A DNA stretch of 8,314 nucleotides from JANNGZ01 sp031404155 (lineage in GTDB: Bacteria; Pseudomonadota; Gammaproteobacteria; Burkholderiales; Burkholderiaceae_C). Where the stretch lies: assembly GCA_031404155.1 (NCBI GenBank), contig JANNGZ010000277.1, positions 1-8,314 of the forward strand, read 5' to 3'. Below are positions 1 through 5,077 of the stretch, piece after piece. Made by a program: the position numbers and the translations under genes. Below the pieces are notes generated by a model. It searched no databases and was not told the DNA's origin. It was given only the letters and a program-made list of their open reading frames with translations. How positions within the stretch are numbered: position 1 is the first letter of the stretch; each line of letters starts with the position of its first letter.

Positions 1-1896
1 TCGCTGCTCGACGGCCTGATGCGTGCCAGCCCGGCCGGCGCACGCAGCCGCATCGTGCTGCTGACGCCGGGGCCGCACAACGAGACCTACTTCGAGCAGG
101 TGTTCCTGGCGCGTTACCTGGGGGTGGTGCTGGTCGAGGGCAGCGACCTCACCGTGCGCGCCAACCGCCTCTACCTGAAGACCCTGCACGGGCTGGAGCA
201 GGTGCATGTGGTGTTGCGCCGCGTCGACGACGAATGGCTAGACCCGCTGGAGCTGCGCGCCGACTCTGCGCTCGGTGTGCCCGGCCTGCTGCAGGCGCTG
301 CGCGCCGGTGAGGTGGTGATGGCCAACGCGCCCGGTGTCGGTTTCCTCGAAAGCCCGGGCCTGAGCGCGTTCTGGCCGGGGGTGGCCGAGCGTGTGCTGG
401 GCGAGGAACTGCTGCTGCCGGCGGCCACCAGCTGGTGGTGCGGCGAGGCGGCGGTGTGGGCCGAGCAGCGCCGGCGCCTGGCCGAGTTCGTGGTGGCGCC
501 CACCTTCCCCGACGGCGGCTTCGGTCCGTCGGTGGCAGCCTACCTCTCGAGCGACGAGCTGAACGCCCTGGCTCAACGCATCGATGCCGACCCCGCGGCC
601 TACACCCTGCAAGCGCCGGTGCAGCCCTCGCAGACGCCGGTCTGGGTCGACGGTGAGCTGCGCCCGCGTGTCGCGGTGATGCGCGTCTTCGCGCTGGCCG
701 ACGGCAGCGGTGGCTGGCGTGTGCTGCCCGGCGCGCTGACGCGGGTGGCTGGGCGCGGCGAGGGCGCCCACGACCCGTGGTTGTCGATGCAGCAGGGCAG
801 CGCCAGCATCGACACCTGGGTCGTGGCGCGCGGCGCCGTGGACGCCACCACGCTGCTGCCGCAGCCGCTGACCGCGCAGGAGCTGCATGGCTGGCACCGC
901 AGCGTGAGCAGCCGCTCGGCGGAAAACCTGTTCTGGCTCGGCCGCTATACCGAGCGCGCCGAGAACGCGGTGCGCCTGGCGCGCCTGACGCTGGAGGCGC
1001 TGCCCGATGCCAGCCCACCGGTGATGTTGCTGCTCAACCAGTTGGCGCACTGGCACGGGCTGGTCGAAGCCGACGTGCCGGCGCCTGGGCTGTCGGTGGA
1101 CGCGGCGCGCGGCTTCGAGCATGCGCTGGTGCAGGGCCTGGGCGCCGGCCCGCTGGCCAGCGGCGTGGCCGGCAACCTGCGCAGCCTGCGCGCCTGCGCC
1201 CAGGTGCTGCGCGAGCGTTTGTCGCCTGAGCACTGGAGGCTGATCCACGAAGTCGACGCTCATTTCGAGCAGCACCTGGCCGATGCGCTGCGCGCCAGCG
1301 CGGGCCAGGCCGCCACACCCGACGTGATGGGCGTGCTGGCCCGCGCGGCCACGCACCTGTGTGCGATTACCGGTGCGCAAACCGACCGCATGACCCGCGA
1401 CGACGGCTGGCGTTTGCTCTCGGTGGGCCGCCAGATCGAGCGCCTGGACATGCTGTCGCATGCGCTGGCGCTCGGCTTCGAACTCGGGGTTCACGAGGCC
1501 GACGACGGCTTTGCGCTCCTGCTCGGGCTGTTCGACAGCGTCATCACCTACCGCGCCCAGTTCCAGGCCCGCCGCGAGGTGCTGCCGCTGCTGCACCTGC
1601 TGGTGTACGACACCGACAACCCGCGCTCGCTGGCCTGGGTCGAGCGCACGATGCGCGAGCGCCTGCGCAAGCTGGCGCGCCATGACGCGGCCTGGGCGCA
1701 GGCGGCAACGGCCGACCTGCCCGCACCCGAAAACTGGTCGCTCGCCGAACTGGCGCAACGCGACGAGCAGGGCCGTCACAGCACGCTGATCACCGCGCTG
1801 CGGCAAAGCAGCAGCCATGCGCAACGCTTGTCCGACGAAATCGGCCGCCATCTTTTTGCGCATGTGGCCGGACCCGACCGGACGGTGTGGCAATGA
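1..1896 (+). CDS. Circularly permuted ATP-grasp / alpha-E fusion protein (5' end outside window)
   Basis: The reading frame is open from base 1, so the ATG at 19 is probably internal and the gene starts upstream. The visible 631 codons cover two parts. Positions 1 to about 880 match the C-terminal half of the circularly permuted ATP-grasp family (DUF404/DUF407 type), with recognisable stretches such as TPGPHNETYFEQ, LRRVDDEWLDPLELR, SALGVPGLL, ESPGL and the SWWCGE segment, followed by the RVFAL and PGALTRVA strands. From about 898 to 1880 comes a mostly helical alpha-E domain (DUF403), opening with SAENLFWLGRYTERAENA. The family is thought to perform ATP-dependent amide or peptide-bond formation in the cytoplasm, but its substrate is not established. 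Many genomes encode the two domains as separate neighbouring genes; here they are fused. The transglutaminase-like gene follows after 34 bases, probably in one operon. Family assignment is secure, function is not. Confidence 0.93.
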   Translation, partial: SLLDGLMRASPAGARSRIVLLTPGPHNETYFEQVFLARYLGVVLVEGSDLTVRANRLYLKTLHGLEQVHVVLRRVDDEWLDPLELRADSALGVPGLLQALRAGEVVMANAPGVGFLESPGLSAFWPGVAERVLGEELLLPAATSWWCGEAAVWAEQRRRLAEFVVAPTFPDGGFGPSVAAYLSSDELNALAQRIDADPAAYTLQAPVQPSQTPVWVDGELRPRVAVMRVFALADGSGGWRVLPGALTRVAGRGEGAHDPWLSMQQGSASIDTWVVARGAVDATTLLPQPLTAQELHGWHRSVSSRSAENLFWLGRYTERAENAVRLARLTLEALPDASPPVMLLLNQLAHWHGLVEADVPAPGLSVDAARGFEHALVQGLGAGPLASGVAGNLRSLRACAQVLRERLSPEHWRLIHEVDAHFEQHLADALRASAGQAATPDVMGVLARAATHLCAITGAQTDRMTRDDGWRLLSVGRQIERLDMLSHALALGFELGVHEADDGFALLLGLFDSVITYRAQFQARREVLPLLHLLVYDTDNPRSLAWVERTMRERLRKLARHDAAWAQAATADLPAPENWSLAELAQRDEQGRHSTLITALRQSSSHAQRLSDEIGRHLFAHVAGPDRTVWQ

Positions 1897-1918
1897 GCGC
1901 CGCCGGCGCGAAGTGGCG

Positions 1919-1925
1919 TAGGGGG
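1919..1925 (+). promoter_or_regulatory. Ribosome binding site supporting the GTG start at 1931
   Basis: The purine-rich TAGGGGG run lies five bases before the GTG at 1931. It favours this GTG over the in-frame GTG at 1952 (residue 8), which would cut into the first beta strand of the protein. Confidence 0.55.
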
Positions 1926-1930
1926 CACGA

Positions 1931-2854
1931 GTGAACACTCGACACTTGGCGGTGCGCCACGAGACGCGCTACGACTACGACGCGCCGACCGAAGTGGCGC
2001 ACCACAGCGCCTGGCTCAAACCGCGCGACACGCCGTGGCAGCAGGTGTCGAACTGGCGCCTGGAGATCGACCCCGAGCCCGACGGTGTGCTGCAGGAAAG
2101 CCTCGACGCCTTCGGCAACTGGCGCCATGGCTTCAGCCACTCCCGGGTGCATGACCAGTTGACCGTGGTCTCGCGCTTTCAGGTGGCCCTGGCACCACCG
2201 CCGGCGTTCGGCCCAGGCCCGATCGACCCCAGCCCGCCCTGGCAGCAGGTGGCTCAAGCCTTGAGTTATCAGTCCGGCGTCCAGCAGCCCGACGCCGTGG
2301 CCTTCGTGCTGGGCACGCCGTTCGCACCCCGGGACACGCGCCTGGCCGCCTTCGGCCACGGCCTGTTCACGCCCGGGCGGCCGCTGCGCGAGCTGGCGCT
2401 GGACTTGATGGCACGGGTGCATGAGCGCATGGCCTATGTGCCCAACGCCACCGACGCGTCGACCAGCGCGCCGCAGGCGCTGGCGCAGGGCCGCGGCGTA
2501 TGCCAGGACTTCGCCCACCTGATGATCGGCACCTTGCGTTCGCATGGCCTGGCCGCGCGTTATGTCAGCGGCTATCTGCTCACCCACCCGCTGCCCGGCA
2601 TGCCGCGGCTGGTGGGTGCGGACGCCAGCCATGCCTGGGTGGCGGTGTGGTGCCCGGTGCAGGGCTGGCTGGCGCTGGACCCGACCAACAACGTTGTCGC
2701 CGGCCAGGACCATGTCACCCTGGCCTGGGGCCGCGACTATGGCGACGTGGCGCCGCTGCGCGGCGTCATCCGCGGCGGCGGCAAGGCGCTGCCCACGGTG
2801 GCCGTGACGGTCAGGCCCTTGGACCCGCCGGGCCAGGACGCGACGCCGCAATAG
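1931..2854 (+). CDS. Transglutaminase-like cysteine protease/transferase family protein
   Basis: A 307-residue protein starting at GTG with a good ribosome binding site. Residues 1 to about 90 match the bacterial transglutaminase-like N-terminal beta domain (LAVRHETRYDYDAPTEVAHHSAWLKPR region). The transglutaminase core occupies about 150-275 and keeps the full catalytic triad: Cys191 in GRGVCQDFAH, His234 in DASHAWVAVW and Asp250 in WLALDPTNN. Length is normal for the family and no signal peptide is seen, so it should act in the cytoplasm. Members of this superfamily either cleave or form amide bonds at glutamine/asparagine-type carbonyls; the substrate of this subfamily is unknown. Its consistent partnership with ATP-grasp/alpha-E genes, seen here too with a 34-base gap, suggests that the pair makes or edits a peptide or isopeptide linkage. 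The partnership is known from the families; the joint chemistry is inference. Confidence 0.95.
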   Translation: MNTRHLAVRHETRYDYDAPTEVAHHSAWLKPRDTPWQQVSNWRLEIDPEPDGVLQESLDAFGNWRHGFSHSRVHDQLTVVSRFQVALAPPPAFGPGPIDPSPPWQQVAQALSYQSGVQQPDAVAFVLGTPFAPRDTRLAAFGHGLFTPGRPLRELALDLMARVHERMAYVPNATDASTSAPQALAQGRGVCQDFAHLMIGTLRSHGLAARYVSGYLLTHPLPGMPRLVGADASHAWVAVWCPVQGWLALDPTNNVVAGQDHVTLAWGRDYGDVAPLRGVIRGGGKALPTVAVTVRPLDPPGQDATPQ

Positions 2855-2883
2855 GCGCCCGGCGCATCGGCTCGAGGGTTCTC

Positions 2884-2906
2884 GCCATCGCGCCGCCGGC
2901 GATGGC
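2884..2906. terminator. Strong hairpin between convergent genes, candidate bidirectional terminator
   Basis: Perfect 8-bp arms GCCATCGC (2884-2891) and GCGATGGC (2899-2906) enclose a 7-base loop. It lies 30 bases after the transglutaminase stop and just before the end of the minus-strand membrane peptide gene, exactly where two converging transcripts would need to end. There is no T tract on either side, so it is not a textbook intrinsic terminator; it could also act as a transcript 3'-end stabiliser. Confidence 0.5.
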
Positions 2907-2911
2907 CTGCG

Positions 2912-3079
2912 TTACCGGACGACGGTCATCGCCGCGCAGGCCAACGCGCTGCCGTGCGCGTCGTCGGTGGGGCTCAGCACGAGCAGGATCACGCTGCTCA
3001 ACACCGAGAGGAGCGCGACCGCGCTGGCCACACGTGTCGAGGTAAAGAGGGGCCGGTGGGTCGGGATCGAAGGGGCCAT
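2912..3079 (-). CDS. Small single-pass membrane protein, 55 residues, unknown family
   Basis: I do not recognise this protein. It has a short polar N-terminus (MAPSIPTHRPLFTSTR), one clear transmembrane segment at about residues 17-36 (VASAVALLSVLSSVILLVLS), an acidic PTDD turn and a small-residue tail ending MTVVR. The ATG at 3079 is chosen over the in-frame ATG at 3115 because GGAGAA (plus-strand 3086-3091) lies six bases upstream of it. It follows the sigma factor gene on the same strand after a 47-base gap, so it is probably the last gene of that unit, and it ends near the convergent hairpin. With one membrane helix and a short cytosolic or periplasmic tail it could be a membrane partner of the neighbouring regulator, but that is only a guess. 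High GC inflates chance open frames; the ribosome site, the coherent hydrophobic helix and the position argue that it is real. Confidence 0.55.
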   Translation of the reverse strand: MAPSIPTHRPLFTSTRVASAVALLSVLSSVILLVLSPTDDAHGSALACAAMTVVR

Positions 3080-3085
3080 GGTGGG

Positions 3086-3091
3086 TTCTCC
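3086..3091 (-). promoter_or_regulatory. Ribosome binding site deciding the start of the small membrane protein
   Basis: Read on the minus strand this is GGAGAA, six bases before the ATG at 3079. No comparable site precedes the longer in-frame start at 3115, so the 55-residue form is preferred. Confidence 0.55.
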
Positions 3092-3126
3092 GGGTGATGA
3101 ACTTCGTCGAGCCATGAATTCAGGTC

Positions 3127-3864
3127 TTACGCCAACGCGTGCTGGTTTGACGGGCTGCGCGCGGTGCGGGACGCAGGCAGTGCGCTCCAGCGCCGGGTGA
3201 GCGCGTCACGCAGGCGCGCACGCACCCGGTGGTGCAGCACTGCCGAGTTGCCCGGCGTGAGCCCGAGGGCCGACGCGGCTTCTTCGTTGCTCAGGCCGTC
3301 GATCTCGCGCAGCGCGAACAGGCGCGCCGCGATCGGCGGCAGCGCTTGCAGGTCTTCGGCCAGCGCGTCGATGAACTGCCGGTTTTCCAGGCGCCGTTGC
3401 GGGTCGACCCAGTCCACCGGCTCGCCGGCACTGCTGTCGTCGTCGAAGGCAATGCCGGCATCCGCAGACGGCTCGGCCTCGGCGCCTTCGTCGTCGTCAC
3501 CGTCATCTCGTTGCGCGCTCGGCCGCCGGCTCTGCAGGCGCACACCGTCGGCAATGCGGCGCAGCAGGATGCCGGTGAGCCAGGTGCGCGGCGACGCCTT
3601 GTGTTCGAAGCGCTCGGCGCCTTGCAAGGCGGCGAGCAGCGTCTCCTGCACCACGTCTTCGACGAGCGAAAAATCCGACAACTGCCGGCGTGCAAAACGC
3701 ACCAGGTAGGGCCGGTGGGTCGACAACTCCTCGGCGAAGCTGCGCCGAGCTTCGCTCGGCCGCTCGCTCGGCCGTTCGATCAACATGTCGATCGGCATTC
3801 CGCTCGACATGTCGCTCGGCATCTCGATCGGCGCCGCCGGCGCCGTGGCGGCCTGCGGCGTCAT
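3127..3864 (-). CDS. ECF-like RNA polymerase sigma-70 factor
   Basis: A 245-residue sigma factor with only regions 2 and 4, as in the ECF group. Region 2 spans about residues 50-114 (YLVRFARRQL, the DVVQETLLAAL core-binding helix and the SPRTWLTGILLRRIADGVR -10 recognition part). A long acidic linker follows at about 119-150 (DGDDDEGAEAE and FDDDSS). Region 4 spans about 160-224, with the helix-turn-helix beginning GLSNEEAASALGLT and ending HHRVRARLRDAL. It should direct RNA polymerase to a specific promoter set in the cytoplasm. The ATG at 3864 overlaps the TGA of the upstream DUF2917 gene as ATGA, and GGGAG (plus-strand 3872-3876) sits seven bases before it, so the two are translationally coupled. 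The first 40 residues are low complexity and tandemly repeated, so the mature start could be an internal Met. No classical anti-sigma gene with a zinc-finger domain is visible nearby. Confidence 0.9.
   Translation of the reverse strand: MTPQAATAPAAPIEMPSDMSSGMPIDMLIERPSERPSEARRSFAEELSTHRPYLVRFARRQLSDFSLVEDVVQETLLAALQGAERFEHKASPRTWLTGILLRRIADGVRLQSRRPSAQRDDGDDDEGAEAEPSADAGIAFDDDSSAGEPVDWVDPQRRLENRQFIDALAEDLQALPPIAARLFALREIDGLSNEEAASALGLTPGNSAVLHHRVRARLRDALTRRWSALPASRTARSPSNQHALA
3745..3828 (-). repeat. Seven tandem 12-bp units encoding a degenerate tetrapeptide repeat
   Basis: On the coding strand seven successive 12-base units encode IEMP, SDMS, SGMP, IDML, IERP, SERP and SEAR, residues 13-40 of the sigma factor. 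The units share a rough pattern A[T/G]CGA followed by ATG or CGG and ending near CCG. Because each unit is a multiple of three, gain or loss of a unit keeps the frame. The stretch lies before sigma region 2 and carries no known domain. Confidence 0.8.
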
Positions 3865-4241
3865 ACCCGCGCTCCCAGGCGTTGCAGCGCGTTGAGCAGG
3901 CGCGCAACCGCGCTGCCGATGGCCTCGCCGATGGCCTGGTCGCGCATGCGCCTGGCTTGGCGGTGGAGCTCGTCAGCGGTCGGCCGTGCCTGCGGCGTGG
4001 GGCGGGCCGGCGGCTCGAAAATGAAGAGGCTGCTCGGCGCCAGCGCGTGCACCACGGACAAGCCGGGGCGGTTGAAGACAAAGCTCTCGCCGGCCTCCAG
4101 GGTCACGTCATCCGGGTCACCTTCCTGGGTCACCCAGAGGCAGCCCGAGAACACCGCCACACCCTGGCCCTCGGCATCGACGAAGCGCAGCAAACCACCC
4201 TTGGGCAGGTAGGTGGCGGTACGGCTGAAGGTGGTGTCCAT
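3861..4241 (-). CDS. DUF2917 domain-containing protein
   Basis: A 126-residue protein matching the DUF2917 family, a small cupin-like beta domain common in Burkholderiales. The domain fills about residues 12-75: GGLLRFVDAEGQGVAVFSG, LWVTQEGDPDDVTLEAGES and FVFNRPGLSVVHAL, with short beta strands joined by turns. The tail from about 85 on is charged and helical (ADELHRQARRMRDQAIGEA). No signal peptide or membrane segment is present. Biochemical function is unknown; the beta-barrel style could suit ligand sensing, but no cupin metal-binding His cluster is seen. AGGA (plus-strand 4248-4251) lies six bases before the ATG at 4241. Its stop overlaps the sigma factor start by four bases, so the two proteins are likely made in fixed ratio and may work together. 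Confidence 0.85.
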   Translation of the reverse strand: MDTTFSRTATYLPKGGLLRFVDAEGQGVAVFSGCLWVTQEGDPDDVTLEAGESFVFNRPGLSVVHALAPSSLFIFEPPARPTPQARPTADELHRQARRMRDQAIGEAIGSAVARLLNALQRLGARV

Positions 4242-4257
4242 CGCAGGTCCTGGAGGT

Positions 4258-4275
4258 TGTCCTTTGGTGAGGACA
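4258..4275 (-). promoter_or_regulatory. Small hairpin in the leader of the DUF2917-sigma unit
   Basis: Perfect 6-bp arms TGTCCT and AGGACA enclose a 6-base loop, 16 bases upstream of the DUF2917 ATG and just behind its ribosome site. It could be an operator or a leader structure affecting translation, or chance. The rest of the 155-base spacer (4242-4396) also holds the 10-bp palindrome AACCGCGGTT at 4284-4293 and the motif TTTCA-GT-TGAAA near 4324-4335. I see no convincing -35/-10 promoter. Confidence 0.35.
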
Positions 4276-4347
4276 TGCTCGAAAACCGCGGTTGCTTGTC
4301 GATTGCGGGAAGGCCCCTTCAGGTTTCAGTTGAAATCGACGCCGCAA

Positions 4348-4366
4348 CGCGCGTGCCCCACGCGCG
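4348..4366. terminator. GC-rich stem-loop downstream of the hemerythrin-like gene
   Basis: Perfect 8-bp arms CGCGCGTG (4348-4355) and CACGCGCG (4359-4366) with a 3-base loop. It lies 30 bases past the stop of the minus-strand hemerythrin-like gene and upstream of the DUF2917 unit, so it may end or insulate the first transcript. No T tract follows on the minus strand, so intrinsic termination is uncertain. Confidence 0.4.
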
Positions 4367-4396
4367 CGCCGCACGCGAGCGCCATTGAGTCACCGC

Positions 4397-4972
4397 TCAA
4401 CCCAGGCCGAGCGGCGCCGGCACCATGTGCACGATGCGGCTGAACAGGGCGCGGTAGGGCGCGTCGGCGGCATGCCCGGTGAGCGGGTCGCGGTTGGCTG
4501 CGAAGGCCGCGTCGAGCAGCGCCCAGTCTTCGTCCCGCAACACCCGCTCGGCCAGCGGCAGCACCTCGGTTTCCTCGGTGCGCATGTGGGCAAGGTAGAA
4601 GTCGACATAACGCTGCGTGGCCTGCTCGAAGGCCTCACGGCGGATCTCGCCCAGCATCTCGAACGCGAGCAGCGTGTGCTCCAGCTCGCGGATCGCGGCT
4701 TCGCCCTGCGCGTGTTCGTGGTCCAGCCTGTCGAGCACCGCGTGCGCCTCGCCGCTGCGTTGCCGCAGCGTGGGGAACAACAGCGTCGACTCCTTGGTGT
4801 GGTGCAGCCGCTCGGGAAACTCGCCGATGTAGAAGAGCATCGAGCGCAGCACCAGGAAGTCGGGCAGGGTGGCCTGGCGCCGGTGCTCGGCGAGCAGCAT
4901 CGACAGCGACTTCAGCATCGCGGCCAGCGCGGCATGTTCCTCGCGGATGACGGTCAGGGCAGCGTGGGCCAT
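4397..4972 (-). CDS. Hemerythrin-like HHE cation-binding domain protein
   Basis: A 191-residue, all-helical protein. Residues about 5-140 form one hemerythrin-type four-helix bundle with the expected metal-ligand pattern: His13 (REEHAAL), His57/His58 with Glu61 (HHTKESTLLFP), His85/His87 (DHEHAQG) and His129 with Glu133/Glu134 (HMRTEE). Such proteins hold a non-haem di-iron centre and bind oxygen or NO, or serve in iron-sulfur repair. The C-terminal 50 residues are less conserved. The ATG at 4972 begins the first helix (MAHAALTVIREEH); an in-frame ATG at 5029 would add 19 mostly basic residues and run into the operator-like repeat, so it is disfavoured, though neither start has a strong ribosome site. 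It is divergent from norB with a 105-base spacer, which points to a role in NO or low-oxygen response. The exact activity cannot be read from sequence. Confidence 0.88.
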   Translation of the reverse strand: MAHAALTVIREEHAALAAMLKSLSMLLAEHRRQATLPDFLVLRSMLFYIGEFPERLHHTKESTLLFPTLRQRSGEAHAVLDRLDHEHAQGEAAIRELEHTLLAFEMLGEIRREAFEQATQRYVDFYLAHMRTEETEVLPLAERVLRDEDWALLDAAFAANRDPLTGHAADAPYRALFSRIVHMVPAPLGLG

Positions 4973-5004
4973 GGCGGCAGTGTGGGCCGCCCGCCTGCGC
5001 CGCG

Positions 5005-5034
5005 GTTTGATCTGCGTCAGTCCTCGCATCAAAC
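5005..5034. promoter_or_regulatory. Operator-like inverted repeat with FNR/DNR-like box between hemerythrin-like gene and norB
   Basis: Perfect 7-bp arms GTTTGAT (5005-5011) and ATCAAAC (5028-5034) are separated by 16 bases. The left arm also starts TTGAT-N4-GTCAG (5007-5020), matching the FNR/DNR-type consensus TTGAT-N4-ATCAA in 8 of 10 positions. Such regulators commonly control norB in response to oxygen or NO. The position between two divergent genes would allow one site to control both. Whether the 30-bp repeat or the 14-bp box is the true site cannot be decided here. Confidence 0.45.
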
Positions 5035-5058
5035 AACGCGTCGAACATCGGCGCGTTG
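5034..5058. promoter_or_regulatory. Second inverted repeat in the norB leader
   Basis: Perfect 7-bp arms CAACGCG (5034-5040) and CGCGTTG (5052-5058) flank 11 bases, abutting the first repeat and ending four bases before the norB ribosome site. It may be an operator for a second regulator or an RNA hairpin in the norB 5' leader. It does not match the known NsrR pattern or a NorR GT-N7-AC array in any clear way. Confidence 0.4.
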
Positions 5059-5077
5059 CAAAAGAGGAGACCGCAGC

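Noticed and set aside
238..1938. A 566-codon minus-strand open frame opposite the ATP-grasp/alpha-E gene
   Set aside because: Composition is Arg/Gln/His/Ala-rich with no domain; the plus strand carries a recognised protein over the same bases.
3745..3828. CRISPR-like array
   Set aside because: The repeats are 12 bp, contiguous, degenerate and in frame inside a coding sequence, with no spacers.
3229..4212. A 327-codon plus-strand open frame opposite the sigma factor and DUF2917 genes
   Set aside because: It has no recognisable domain, and two coupled minus-strand genes with clear families and ribosome sites occupy the region.
5041..5060. Possible sigma-54 (-24/-12) promoter for norB suggested by GG and TTGCA near 5050-5060
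   Set aside because: The GG to GC distance is six bases between the pairs, not the required ten, so the spacing is wrong.
4385..5077. Upstream extension of the norB open frame by 231 codons
   Set aside because: It is antisense to the hemerythrin-like gene, and norB has a strong ribosome site at 5063-5069 and a family-typical N-terminus starting at 5078.
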